Shown: positions 34,292-42,951, counted from the first letter of the stretch. The stretch is 64,000 nucleotides of DNA from UBA1424 sp041654095 (GCA_041654095.1 JBAZED010000002.1:1-64000); one strand, 5' to 3'. The notes: a model not told the origin generated them from the letters alone. A program made the numbers and translations.

Positions 34292-34993
34292 ATGCGAAAC
34301 TTGCCTCTGGTATTTATTCTTACGCTCACCGTCTTCTCTTCGTGCGCACCGGCCGCCTCATCAAGTGAGACGTCTTTTTCAAGTTCATCGACCAGCGAAA
34401 CCACGAGTACAAGCGAATCGACGAGCAACAGTGAAGATCATGGAGAACCCCCGAGCGGCGAATATCGCCTCAGTCCAATAGCTAGCGAGAGCGATACTGG
34501 CTATGTCTACGACCAGGATGGCGATATCGTCAAAGAAATTTTTCGGGAACAATTCTATACGGATTTGGAAGATGTCGCAGCATACATCGCAACTTTTAAC
34601 GATGTCCCCGATAACTACTTTTTGACCGACGAAAGAAATGGCTACACGCAGTCTAAAAAGGAATGCTACGATCTCTATGAAAACACATGCCGCATTTATC
34701 CCGGGCCTTATCCGGGCAATTACGACTATCTTCCATATAGCAAAGACAACACATATCACGAGGCGGATATCGGCGGTTATGGATATGCTGAATCATCGAG
34801 TTGGAATCGCGGTGCCCTAAGAGTTATTTTCACTCTCGCGGGAATCGACGAATATGGTGCGAATATCCCTGTCGTCTTTTACACCGATGACCACTACGAC
34901 CACTTTATCGAATACAAAAATTATCAAGGCGGATGGGGAGCACCATTCGGTTTAAATGGTGTTTCGTGGTCATCGATCATCACTTGGTATTAG
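34292..34993 (+). CDS. Barnase-like ribonuclease lipoprotein
   Basis: A 233-residue lipoprotein: lipobox FSSC (Cys18), Ser/Thr/Glu-rich linker to about residue 55, then a guanyl-specific RNase domain similar to barnase. The start of the domain reads DVAAYIATFNDVPDNYFLTDE (about 94-114). The active-site region is EADIGGYGYAESSSWNRGALRVIF; barnase Glu73, Arg83, Arg87 and His102 correspond to Glu158, Arg173, Arg177 and His201 (FYTDDHYDHF). The two Arg are 4 apart as in barnase; there are extra residues in two loops. Membrane-tethered extracellular RNase activity is inferred. No barstar-like inhibitor is visible. ATG at 34292 is chosen; the GTG at 34289 is an alternative. It lies 18 bp after pmbA. 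Confidence 0.75.
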   Translation: MRNLPLVFILTLTVFSSCAPAASSSETSFSSSSTSETTSTSESTSNSEDHGEPPSGEYRLSPIASESDTGYVYDQDGDIVKEIFREQFYTDLEDVAAYIATFNDVPDNYFLTDERNGYTQSKKECYDLYENTCRIYPGPYPGNYDYLPYSKDNTYHEADIGGYGYAESSSWNRGALRVIFTLAGIDEYGANIPVVFYTDDHYDHFIEYKNYQGGWGAPFGLNGVSWSSIITWY

Positions 34994-35006
34994 CAGTAAA
35001 TAAATC

Positions 35007-35032
35007 AAAAACGCCGTCAAACCGGCGTTTTT
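35007..35032. terminator. Bidirectional terminator
   Basis: AAAAACGCCG (35007-35016), loop TCAAAC, CGGCGTTTTT (35023-35032). It serves the barnase-like gene and the convergent degV gene. Confidence 0.9.
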
Positions 35033-35055
35033 ATGTGCAAAAGCTAAATACTACA

Positions 35056-35907
35056 CTATTTCCTAATATAGAGTACGCCAATGGTGCCATATCCGCAATG
35101 CGAGGAGATAACGGCTCCGGCATGGGTGACGACAACAATCGAGGGATCGACTAATCCGCCAACTTTTTTGACGAGGTAATCGAGGTTGGGTTGGTCTACT
35201 CCGGCGTGGGTCACCATGACGCGGGTTAAATCAACGTTGGGCAAATGTCCTTTAAGTTCGGCGGCAAGTTCATCGAGAGCGCTGGTCATTTTGCCACGCG
35301 GTTTTTTGTAGACGATTAACTTACCATCCACCACTTTAATAATCGGATGGATGTGAAATAACTTGCCCAGCACTTTGGCTGTTCCGCTGCAGCGACCCCC
35401 CTTATGGAGGTAGTCGAGGGTTTCGATGGCGAATAGAGAATTGACTTTGGCGGCAAGTTCATCGATTAGCACTTTAATCTCCGCGGCCGATTTCCCCTGA
35501 TCGCGGTAATCGGCGGCTTTGAGGGCTAAAAGTCCGGAACCGCTAGAAAGGTTGTTGGAATCCGAATAGAAAATCCGCCCTTCCGGAAATTCTTGGGCGG
35601 CCAAAATGACGGACTGCAAAGTCGCGGATAATTTCGCGCCGATACCGACGTAAAAAATGTCATATCCTTTCTCGATGTAAGGCTTGAAGGCCTCGACAAA
35701 AGCGAAAGGCGGAACGGCGGCCGTCGTCGGGAGCTCACCGTGTTCAGCAACCAATTTATAGAGCAGTTCGGAATTTATTTCTTGCCCGTCTTTATAGGCT
35801 TTGCCGACAATGTTGACGAGGAGAGGAACGACATTAATGTCGTATTGCTTATAATGTTCGGGGTTTAAGTCAGTAGTCGAGTCAACGAATATCGCAACTT
35901 TTCTCAT
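35056..35907 (-). CDS. DegV-family fatty-acid-binding protein (FakB-like)
   Basis: A 283-residue DegV protein. The start VAIFVDSTTDL (residues 4-14) and GKAYKDGQEI are typical, as is TTAAVPPFAFVEAF. A GIGAKLSATLQS stretch supplies the fatty-acid binding loop, and GGRCSGTAKVLGKLFHIHPIIKV is the C-terminal signature. Members bind fatty acids and hand them to the FakA kinase. A FakA gene is not in the window. AAAGGAG lies 8 nt before the ATG. It is divergent from mscL across 131 bp. Confidence 0.9.
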   Translation of the reverse strand: MRKVAIFVDSTTDLNPEHYKQYDINVVPLLVNIVGKAYKDGQEINSELLYKLVAEHGELPTTAAVPPFAFVEAFKPYIEKGYDIFYVGIGAKLSATLQSVILAAQEFPEGRIFYSDSNNLSSGSGLLALKAADYRDQGKSAAEIKVLIDELAAKVNSLFAIETLDYLHKGGRCSGTAKVLGKLFHIHPIIKVVDGKLIVYKKPRGKMTSALDELAAELKGHLPNVDLTRVMVTHAGVDQPNLDYLVKKVGGLVDPSIVVVTHAGAVISSHCGYGTIGVLYIRK

Positions 35908-36038
35908 GATTCTTCTCCTTTGAAGTTATCCCATTATCCCAATACTGCCATCTTTTGTCAAAGATATTGAACGGGCTTGTTTTACGCTTGTAAAAAATAG
36001 TAAATCTTCTAAGATATTGATTAGGAGAATACAAAAAA

Positions 36039-36533
36039 ATGAAAATCTTCAAAGAATTCAAGGACTTTATCAGCCGCGGTAACGTTCTGCAATTAGCGGT
36101 CGGTGTCATTATCGGCGGCGCCTTCTCGGCCATCATCAGCGCGCTTGTCGCCCACATCTTCATGCCTTTAATCGGCCTTCTGGTCAATGGCGGTTTGAAC
36201 AATTTCTATACTGTCTTGCCAAATAGTATCGAGGCCACACCTGCCGAAGTATTTGCTGGAACCGCCGTTTTGGCCAATAATCACGTTTACTATTCAGTCC
36301 TCAGCAAACTTGATTGGGGCATGGTCATCAATGCAATTATTAACTTTTTGTTAATCGCCTTGATTCTTTTCGCGATTATCAAGATATTTGCCAGCATCCA
36401 AAAAGCCAAGGTGGCCGCTCTCGCTAAATTGCACAAAGGCGAAAAAGCTCCTGAACCAGAACCCGAACCTGCTCCGGCACCAGATATCGTCTTGCTGACT
36501 GAAATCCGCGACCTTCTAAAAAGAGACAAATAA
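36039..36533 (+). CDS. mscL: Large-conductance mechanosensitive channel
   Basis: A 164-residue MscL: N-terminal amphipathic helix (MKIFKEFKDFISRG), TM1 NVLQLAVGVIIGGAFSAIIS (the pore-lining Gly/Ala pattern), a periplasm-side loop of about 60 residues, TM2 VINAIINFLLIALILFAIIKI, then a cytosolic helix. It is longer than E. coli MscL (136), with a Pro/Glu repeat (EPEPEPAPAP) just before the C-terminal helix LLTEIRDLLKRDK. An oligomer of five should act as an osmotic release valve. It ends at a strong terminator at 36548-36573. Confidence 0.95.
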   Translation: MKIFKEFKDFISRGNVLQLAVGVIIGGAFSAIISALVAHIFMPLIGLLVNGGLNNFYTVLPNSIEATPAEVFAGTAVLANNHVYYSVLSKLDWGMVINAIINFLLIALILFAIIKIFASIQKAKVAALAKLHKGEKAPEPEPEPAPAPDIVLLTEIRDLLKRDK

Positions 36534-36547
36534 TTCGGAACAAAAAC

Positions 36548-36573
36548 AAAGCCCTCATCGCGAGGGCTTTTTT
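36548..36573. terminator. Terminator after mscL
   Basis: AAAGCCCTC (36548-36556), loop ATCGC, GAGGGCTTTTTT (36562-36573). It also has an A run, so may act in both directions for the convergent gene ending at 36579. Confidence 0.9.
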
Positions 36574-36578
36574 CGTTA

Positions 36579-37679
36579 TTAAACGAGCTTCCAATCCGGA
36601 TGGGCAATGTTCACTTTGTCGAGCGCCTCCTTGAATAAGGAGTCCTCGATATCAGCGATACCCGAGGCCGTGTATTTCAAGGCTCTCTTTTTGCGGTCGA
36701 GAGCGAACATAACTTCGCCTTGCGAATCGTCCATCAAACCAGCGATGAGCAAGTACGCGCGCAAGGATGGCATCGATAAATCGTTGGAGATGAATCTCTG
36801 AACGGAAGAAGGAATTGTCGCATAATGCTCTTTGGCGGATTCCAATGACTCATTCATGATTTTTAAAAACAGGAGCTGGGCGATGGCGCGGCTGTGAGTC
36901 GCGTTGCTCGTGCTCTTTTCGTTTTTGATGATGTTATCGAGGATGTTTTCGGCTTCGACAAAGTTCTTTTCTTTGATATTGCGATATACGGCAATCAAAT
37001 TGACTTCGGAAGTGAAGTCGGTGATCTCCTCAAAAATGCGCGGGACAAAAGTGCCGTCTCCGTTTTCGACGAGCATGAGTTCGTTATAGGCGACAATATT
37101 GATATTTTTCGTAAAAAGGGTCAGGCGATAGCCATCGGTCAACGCGTCGAGCTTAAACGGAACGATGTTATATAACATCATCATACCGCCGATGGAGGCC
37201 ACGATGATGGAGCCGACCGAGAGCCAGACGAGATCGACGTTCGAACCAGCCGAGATCAAGGCATATAAAATAATCGCTGCGATTAATTCGACGAGATAGA
37301 TCAAAAGCGGGAGAATCGTCGCCGGGCGCGGATTTGACTTTTCGCTCTTCGGCAAAAATTTTGTCTCGCCGGTCAACCCATCGAACATCCGAAACGCAAA
37401 ATTAATTTTGCCTTCGCTGCGGTATAGACAAAAGAAGAAAATATTCACCGAGTGGATGTGATACTTGCCGATCAAGCCGCCCAAGATGTGCCCCACTTCG
37501 AGTAGAACGCCATTAACGACAACCCCGACCAAGACCGAGATGATGGCAAAGATGTATTGGTTGCCCGCGACGGCGGCATTTTCCTCAAAGACCGGTTTGA
37601 TAATTCCGAGGCCAATAAAAAGCGCCGTGCCGATCATCGCGACATAGACGAGCAGACTTGCTGTATCTTCCCTTTTCAT
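36579..37679 (-). CDS. M50-like membrane protein with degenerate active site
   Basis: About 366 residues. The N-terminal half has about five membrane segments. The second contains LLEVGHILGG (residues 59-68): this is where site-2 protease (M50) members have H-E-x-x-H, but the first His is Leu (L60) while E61 and H64 remain. The expected second M50 motif is also there, YNIVPFKLDALTDG (170-183), like N-x-x-P...D-G. So this is probably an M50-fold protein that has lost catalysis. The C-terminal 170 residues are soluble and helical, perhaps TPR-like. ATG at 37679 is used; GGGAGG lies 12 nt upstream. It is the last gene of the ATPase-psuG-TetR-ADH operon. Confidence 0.6.
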   Translation of the reverse strand: MKREDTASLLVYVAMIGTALFIGLGIIKPVFEENAAVAGNQYIFAIISVLVGVVVNGVLLEVGHILGGLIGKYHIHSVNIFFFCLYRSEGKINFAFRMFDGLTGETKFLPKSEKSNPRPATILPLLIYLVELIAAIILYALISAGSNVDLVWLSVGSIIVASIGGMMMLYNIVPFKLDALTDGYRLTLFTKNINIVAYNELMLVENGDGTFVPRIFEEITDFTSEVNLIAVYRNIKEKNFVEAENILDNIIKNEKSTSNATHSRAIAQLLFLKIMNESLESAKEHYATIPSSVQRFISNDLSMPSLRAYLLIAGLMDDSQGEVMFALDRKKRALKYTASGIADIEDSLFKEALDKVNIAHPDWKLV

Positions 37680-37695
37680 AAAAAATAAAACCTCC

Positions 37696-38868
37696 CTACA
37701 GACATGAAAGCAAAAGCGCTTCGATGTCATGTGCGTCTAGCGGTCGAGCGGAATGGCCAACCACACGTGTACCTTTTTCCGTGATCAACGCGACTAGATG
37801 CGGGATGTCTTCTTGTTTGATTCCTAATTCGGTTAACGTCAGCGGCATACCGACTTCTTTAAAGAAAGCCCGTAATTCGCGTATTCCAATATTAGCACTT
37901 TCTTCTTTATTCACAAAATGGATTTTGAATACTTCGCGACCGAAGTCCGCCAACTTGTCAATTTCGGCATCTTTGACATAGGACATCCAGGCCGGAATTA
38001 AGACTGAAAGGGCGGCGCCATGGGCGATTTTCACGTCATAGCCGCTCAACCCGTGGGCGACCGCGTGAATAGGCATGCTGACGTTCTTCCCCAATCCTGT
38101 GATGCCATTGTGAGAATAAGAACTGGCCAGCATCAAAGATGCTCGCGCATCGTAATCGAGCGGATTATCGATGGCTTTCTTGCCAACTTCAATAACGTGG
38201 CGAATGACGCCAAGGGCAAATTCATCGGCGAGTTCTTTGTTGTCGCTCGGCGAAAAATAGCGCTCGAATGAGTGCGAGATAATATCGACAATGCCACAAC
38301 CAGTTTGATATTTGCTGACCGAGTATGTTAATTCGGGATTGCACACGGCAAATAAGGGGCGGTTGAAGTCGTTATTAAAACCGCGCTTGGCGTTGGTCTC
38401 GTCATTTGAGATGACGCATGATGCCGAGAGCTCGGAACCGGCCGCGGCGATGGTTAAAATAACACCGACAGGCAGAGCATTTTTTGGTTTGGCGAGATGG
38501 AGGTTAAAATCGAAAGGATCACCATCGTAATAGAAACCGGCGGCGATGGCTTTCGCCGAATCGATGACCGATCCGCCGCCAACCGCTAAGATGAGTTCGA
38601 CTTTTTCTTTTTGGGCCATGAAAACGCCAGCCCGAACGAGCGAATGAGTTGGATTGGCGCGCACTCCGCCCAGTTCCACGTATTCAATGCCTTGTTCCGC
38701 CAATGATTTTATGACTTTGTCATATAGCCCAAAAGACTTGATGGATTCAGCCCCGTAATGAAAAAGGACCTTCCTGTAACCGTACGATTTGATAATCGCC
38801 CCAACTTCTTTTTCTTTTCCACGTCCAAAATACAATTTTGTCGGTGAAAAAAAATTAAAATCGATCAT
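37696..38868 (-). CDS. Iron-containing alcohol dehydrogenase
   Basis: A 390-residue group III (Fe) alcohol dehydrogenase, similar to butanol dehydrogenase/YqhD-like enzymes. NAD(P) motif ILAVGGGSVIDSAKAIA (about residues 92-108); metal ligands in CGIVDIISHSFE (Asp and His, about 188-200) and HAVAHGLSGY and AHGAALSV (two His, about 264-290). The start FNFFSPTKLYFG is typical. It likely reduces aldehydes to alcohols with NADPH. AAGGAGG is 6 nt before the ATG. TetR regulator is directly upstream (15 bp) and the M50-like gene follows after 16 bp, so the regulator likely controls this block. Confidence 0.92.
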   Translation of the reverse strand: MIDFNFFSPTKLYFGRGKEKEVGAIIKSYGYRKVLFHYGAESIKSFGLYDKVIKSLAEQGIEYVELGGVRANPTHSLVRAGVFMAQKEKVELILAVGGGSVIDSAKAIAAGFYYDGDPFDFNLHLAKPKNALPVGVILTIAAAGSELSASCVISNDETNAKRGFNNDFNRPLFAVCNPELTYSVSKYQTGCGIVDIISHSFERYFSPSDNKELADEFALGVIRHVIEVGKKAIDNPLDYDARASLMLASSYSHNGITGLGKNVSMPIHAVAHGLSGYDVKIAHGAALSVLIPAWMSYVKDAEIDKLADFGREVFKIHFVNKEESANIGIRELRAFFKEVGMPLTLTELGIKQEDIPHLVALITEKGTRVVGHSARPLDAHDIEALLLSCL

Positions 38869-38883
38869 GTCTTCCTCCTTGTT

Positions 38884-39477
38884 TTAGTGCTTATCGGTGG
38901 CCTCGTCATTTTCAGACGGGCGATTTTTATTAAGGCTGCCGCGAAGAGCGTTTTCAACCATCATCTTCTCGACATTCCGCAACATGACGGTAAAGCGGGT
39001 AATGAGGTGTTCTTTATCTTCTTGCAAACCGGTTTTAATCCAATATGAGAATTCAGAGACAAGAATGCTCGCGACTATGCGCGAAACACTTTCTAATTGC
39101 TCACTCGGCATCTTTTTGTATTTGGGACTGGAGCTGAGGCGTGCGAGCGAGCGAGTGGACAAATAATCGTGCAAAAAGTTTGTCACGTCAATCGCGTAGG
39201 GCGATGATAGCAAATTTTTGATAGCGCCGGTGTTGGCGGCAAAGATGTCAGCGACATACCTGGCGTCGGCCGTGAAGTCGCCGTCTTTGTCTTCGCGATG
39301 TTCGCTGACATCGACCAAGATGGTGTTGATCAAATCGCTCATGTCATTAAAGTGGTAGTAGAACGTCTGCCGTTTGACACCTACTTTGTTGCATAATTCC
39401 TCGACACTGATTTTTGCGACTGGCTTCTCTTCGGCGAGGGTGAAGAGCGCGTCGATAAAGAGATGAAGTTTTTTCAT
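38884..39477 (-). CDS. TetR-family regulator
   Basis: A 197-residue regulator: N-terminal HTH with ISVEELCNKVGVKRQTFYYHFNDMSDLI (about residues 23-50), the TetR signature, then an all-helical C-terminal ligand-binding domain with KNLLSSPYAIDVTNFLHDYL. It resembles DhaS/TetR_C_8 types. It is cotranscribed with the alcohol dehydrogenase (downstream) and psuG (21 bp upstream), so it probably autoregulates or senses the metabolite of the alcohol dehydrogenase. AAGGGGG lies 8 nt before the ATG. Confidence 0.9.
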   Translation of the reverse strand: MKKLHLFIDALFTLAEEKPVAKISVEELCNKVGVKRQTFYYHFNDMSDLINTILVDVSEHREDKDGDFTADARYVADIFAANTGAIKNLLSSPYAIDVTNFLHDYLSTRSLARLSSSPKYKKMPSEQLESVSRIVASILVSEFSYWIKTGLQEDKEHLITRFTVMLRNVEKMMVENALRGSLNKNRPSENDEATDKH

Positions 39478-39498
39478 GATGTACCCCCTTAACTATCT

Positions 39499-40404
39499 CT
39501 AGACTTTTAACGATGAGAGCGCTTTGGCGACTTCGGCTCCCAGCAAGGCATTGTTTTTGATGAGCTGAATGTTGGTGGCTAGTGACTTACCTTTAGTAAG
39601 ACTGGCAACTTCCTTTAGCAAGAAAGGAGTGACTTCCTTGCCTTTGATCCCCTTTTGTTCAGCTTTGGATAAAGCTTCGTGAATGGCGATGTCAATTTCA
39701 GCTTTCGGCATCTCGAATTGAATTGGAATCGGATTCGAAATCAAGATTCCCCCTCGTAATGTTAGGTCGCGCTTTGTCTTGATGATGCGAGCGGCCTGCT
39801 CTGGAGTATCGATGCGATTTTCAGTTTTTAAACCCGACTCGCGAGAGTAGAAACTTGCGAATTCATCGCTTTGGTACGAAAGGACAGTAACGCCTTTCGT
39901 TTCCAAATACTCTAACGTGAGCGGCAGATCCAAAATCGCTTTTGCTCCGGATGAAACGACGGTGACATCGCTGAGCGCAAGCTCCTCGAGATCGGCAGAA
40001 ATATCAAAAGTGGTCTCAGCATGGCGATGAACGCCTCCGATTCCGCCCGTGACAAATACTTCGATCCCTGCCATTTCAGCGATGATCATGGTCGCCGCTA
40101 CCGTTGTCGCTCCCCATAATTTGCTGGAGACGACGACCGGTAGATCGCGACGCGATACTTTGCTGATGCCTTTCCGCTTTCCGAATTCCTCAATTTGCGA
40201 CGGATTCATCCCGACGATAATCTCGCCGTCGATGATGCCAATCGTCGCCGGAGTCGCCCCGGCTTTCAAAATGATATCTTCAAGCATTAAAGCTGTCTTG
40301 ACGTTTTCTGGATAAGGCATCCCGTGGGAAATAATTGTCGATTCAAGAGCGACGACGGGACGACCGTTATTTAGTGCTTCCGCCACTTCTTTGCGAACAA
40401 ACAT
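39499..40404 (-). CDS. psuG: Pseudouridine-5'-phosphate glycosidase
   Basis: About 301 residues. Signature ALESTIISHGMPYPENVKTA (about residues 18-37), GATPATIGIIDGEI, FVTGGIGGVHRHAE (about 123-136) with the conserved histidines, SSGAKAILDLPLTLEYLET and GILISNPIP are all typical. The enzyme splits pseudouridine-5'-phosphate into uracil and ribose-5-phosphate. The usual kinase partner PsuK is not next to it. ATG at 40404 follows the ATPase stop by 1 nt, with GGAG 8 nt upstream inside that gene; ATG at 40425 would lie in the ATPase reading frame end and is rejected. Confidence 0.93.
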   Translation of the reverse strand: MFVRKEVAEALNNGRPVVALESTIISHGMPYPENVKTALMLEDIILKAGATPATIGIIDGEIIVGMNPSQIEEFGKRKGISKVSRRDLPVVVSSKLWGATTVAATMIIAEMAGIEVFVTGGIGGVHRHAETTFDISADLEELALSDVTVVSSGAKAILDLPLTLEYLETKGVTVLSYQSDEFASFYSRESGLKTENRIDTPEQAARIIKTKRDLTLRGGILISNPIPIQFEMPKAEIDIAIHEALSKAEQKGIKGKEVTPFLLKEVASLTKGKSLATNIQLIKNNALLGAEVAKALSSLKV

Positions 40405-40405
40405 T

Positions 40406-42832
40406 TCACTTCTCCGCCTTTCCATCGATGACTCTACTTGTAAATTTACTAACTAATAAGTAAAAAGGCAAGGCAAGTGCTATTAATAAAAATAGCACAG
40501 AAATAGTGATTGGTGATAAAACCTCATAAGAAATCTTTAAAATTTGCCAAGACCTCAAGAAAAAATCGAGAATAAAGGACGTAATGCCCAAGAAAATCAT
40601 CGCAAGAAAAAGAATCAGGCGGTATCGATCAAAAGGCCACGAGATCTTGGCGAGGATGAAATAACTGGCGATTGTAAAAGTGAATACCCCCATAATCTGG
40701 GCGACTTCCGGCGTAAAAGTCCGGGGAAAGAGAAGCGCCAATAGATAGATAAGTAAGACGAAAGAAAATTGCATCACTCCTCCAGGCAAAGCGTTCTTGA
40801 GGATATTACCAATAAAGCTGCCGCTCAAGCGCCCACCATTTTTCTGTAGAGCGAGGAAAAAGGCGGCTATACCAATCGTGGCCATTTCCCAAATATACAT
40901 ATTGTTCGTCACAAACGGGTAGGTCGTTCTTCCGGTCCATCCGGCAATCAAAAAGACCATGCTCGTGACAACCGCAAAAATCGTTTTAACTAAAAATAAA
41001 GAACACGTTCTCTGAAGATTATTAATGACGCGGCGGCCTTCTTCGACGACTTCTGGCAAACGGCCAAAATCTGAATCTAGAGCAACGAGATGCGAAACAT
41101 TGCGCGCGGCAGCCGCTCCTGAGGCCATGGCGATTGAACAGTCGGCAACCTTCAAAGCCAAAATATCGTTAACGCCATCGCCGGTCATCGCCACGGTGTG
41201 CCCAGCATGACGATATGCTTTAATCAAAACTTCTTTTTGCTCGGGGCTAACCCTTCCGAAAACGGCATACTCATGGGCGTAGAGGGCGACCGATTGAAGA
41301 GGTATTTTTTCTAGCGATAGGCACTTGTCCGCGCCTTCGACACCGACTTGACGGGCGATTTCTGAAACGGTGTCGACGTTGTCGCCGCTGATAATTTTGA
41401 CAGCGACGCCGTTCTTTTTAAACCACGCGATGTTGGATGCGGCGTCTTCGCGTATGTGATCCCGAAGGATAATGAGGCCGATTGTCCTAAAATTGCTCGG
41501 CAAAGACTCGATTATTTCGTCATCGCAATGGGCTACTATCAGCACGCGATAGCCGCTTTTTGCGTACTTTTCAAGCAAACTATTGATTTTTTTGTCATCA
41601 TTCGGATTTATGAATTCCAGCGCCCCGATCGCAATTGTTCCATGGCTATTTAATGAGGCGGCTGCAAATTTCTTGTCGCTCGAAAAAGGAAGGGTTTTGC
41701 CAGCCGCCAATGGGCCGTCGCGGCCGACTTCGTTAATGATGGCTCGAGCTGTTTGATTGTTATCTTTTGTCGCGACAAGCAAGCTGGATAGATATTGGTA
41801 TAGTTGCTTTCTGTCGATGTCGGCAACTGGAATAATCTCTTTAACATCCATGTTTCCATCGGTCAGGGTTCCGGTTTTATCAAGGCAGAGGAGATCGACG
41901 CGGGCCAGCGTTTCAATTGAATATAGTTCCTGGACGAGCATTCTTTTATATGCTAAGCGCAGGACGCCGACAGCGAGTGTCATCGAGGTGAGGAGATACA
42001 TACCCGAAGGTATCATGGCGACCAACGAACCAGCAATCGACCCGATTGAATCTTGAAAACTCGCTTGGTCAGAAAAGCCCCCGCTCAGCGAAAAAGTGAA
42101 GCCATAAGTAATTCCGAATAGAATCACGATTCCGCCGATATATTTAAATAAGAGGTTCATCGATTTTAGAATCTCCGATTTGGGTCGCTTAAATAGTTTG
42201 GCTTGAACCTGCAATTGTTCGGCGTAATTAGCGCTTCCCACCGCAATCGCTCGCACTCGGGCCATCCCGCTAGTGACAAAGGAACCCGACAATACGCGTC
42301 CACCGATACTCTTATCGACCGGAACCGACTCTCCTGTCAACAGCGATTCGTTGACGCAGACTTGACCGTCGACCACCACCGCGTCAATGCTGATTTGATC
42401 GCCGGCTTTGATAATCAAAATATCGCTTAAGACGAGATCTTGAACGTTGATTTCGCCTTCCATACCATTTCGGACAACTAATGCTTTGGGATTGACAATT
42501 AAGCTCAATTTGTCGACAAGTTTACGGGCTCTGATATCTTGAATTAAGCCGATGGCAATATTCGCGAAGAGAACCAATAAAAAGAACAAGCCACTATACT
42601 GCTCGGCAAGGAACATTAACGCCCCAATGATAATTAAAAGAACGTTAAAGAAACTGACTAGATTAGTAAAAATAATCTCAGCGTATGACTTAGTGACATG
42701 GCGCTTCGTGACATTCACTAATCCTTCATTTTTGCGGAGAGCAACCTCTTCGCTCGATAGCCCGCGCTGAATATCGCCGCTCACCGGCGCAGCGCGTCCA
42801 ATTAATTCTTTGATCAGTGCTGCTTTTTTCAT
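40406..42832 (-). CDS. Cation-transporting P-type ATPase, CtpE-like
   Basis: An 808-residue P-type ATPase. The actuator loop has SLLTGESVPV (about residues 165-174), the phosphorylated Asp is in CLDKTGTLTDGNMD (about 302-315), the nucleotide site has KTLPFSSDKKF, and the hinge is AMTGDGVNDILALKVADCSIAMASG. The membrane part has about ten segments; M4 reads AMIPSGMYLLTS (the P-x-G-x-x-L-L-T-S motif). The length and lack of N-terminal metal domains suggest a CtpE-like Ca2+ or Mg2+/cation pump, not a heavy-metal pump. No Shine-Dalgarno is seen, and the upstream region holds a possible structured leader (42835-42905). First gene of a five-gene operon. Confidence 0.88.
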   Translation of the reverse strand: MKKAALIKELIGRAAPVSGDIQRGLSSEEVALRKNEGLVNVTKRHVTKSYAEIIFTNLVSFFNVLLIIIGALMFLAEQYSGLFFLLVLFANIAIGLIQDIRARKLVDKLSLIVNPKALVVRNGMEGEINVQDLVLSDILIIKAGDQISIDAVVVDGQVCVNESLLTGESVPVDKSIGGRVLSGSFVTSGMARVRAIAVGSANYAEQLQVQAKLFKRPKSEILKSMNLLFKYIGGIVILFGITYGFTFSLSGGFSDQASFQDSIGSIAGSLVAMIPSGMYLLTSMTLAVGVLRLAYKRMLVQELYSIETLARVDLLCLDKTGTLTDGNMDVKEIIPVADIDRKQLYQYLSSLLVATKDNNQTARAIINEVGRDGPLAAGKTLPFSSDKKFAAASLNSHGTIAIGALEFINPNDDKKINSLLEKYAKSGYRVLIVAHCDDEIIESLPSNFRTIGLIILRDHIREDAASNIAWFKKNGVAVKIISGDNVDTVSEIARQVGVEGADKCLSLEKIPLQSVALYAHEYAVFGRVSPEQKEVLIKAYRHAGHTVAMTGDGVNDILALKVADCSIAMASGAAAARNVSHLVALDSDFGRLPEVVEEGRRVINNLQRTCSLFLVKTIFAVVTSMVFLIAGWTGRTTYPFVTNNMYIWEMATIGIAAFFLALQKNGGRLSGSFIGNILKNALPGGVMQFSFVLLIYLLALLFPRTFTPEVAQIMGVFTFTIASYFILAKISWPFDRYRLILFLAMIFLGITSFILDFFLRSWQILKISYEVLSPITISVLFLLIALALPFYLLVSKFTSRVIDGKAEK

Positions 42833-42834
42833 AG

Positions 42835-42905
42835 GCGCTCACGTGCGAAATAGAAAAGTACGGGCCTACCTGCTTCCGCGCTCACGCGACAAGTAATAAT
42901 TTAGT
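42835..42905 (-). promoter_or_regulatory. Possible structured leader of the P-type ATPase
   Basis: The sequence before the ATPase ATG has a 9-mer repeat GCGCTCACG (plus strand: 42835-42843 and 42878-42886), G+C-rich against an AT-rich background, and one hairpin CGCG-TGAG-CGCG on the minus strand. It has no match to a riboswitch class I know (compared by eye with yybP-ykoY, M-box and NiCo). Confidence 0.3.
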
Positions 42906-42907
42906 CT

Positions 42908-42930
42908 AAAAAACTTGGTTTAACAAGTTT
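42908..42930 (-). terminator. Terminator after the lipoprotein at 42952
   Basis: Minus strand AAACTTG (complement of 42924-42930) pairs with CAAGTTT (complement of 42911-42917) and a T run follows. It separates the lipoprotein from the ATPase operon. Confidence 0.7.
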
Positions 42931-42951
42931 TAACCGAGAAATTTTCAGTTT

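Noticed and set aside
40405..40425. Earlier ATG for psuG
   Set aside because: It lies in the end of the ATPase gene and on the ribosome site for the ATG at 40404; the family begins at the latter.
42833..42951. yybP-ykoY (manganese) riboswitch before the ATPase
   Set aside because: The conserved blocks of that class are not visible; only an unclassified structured leader is kept.
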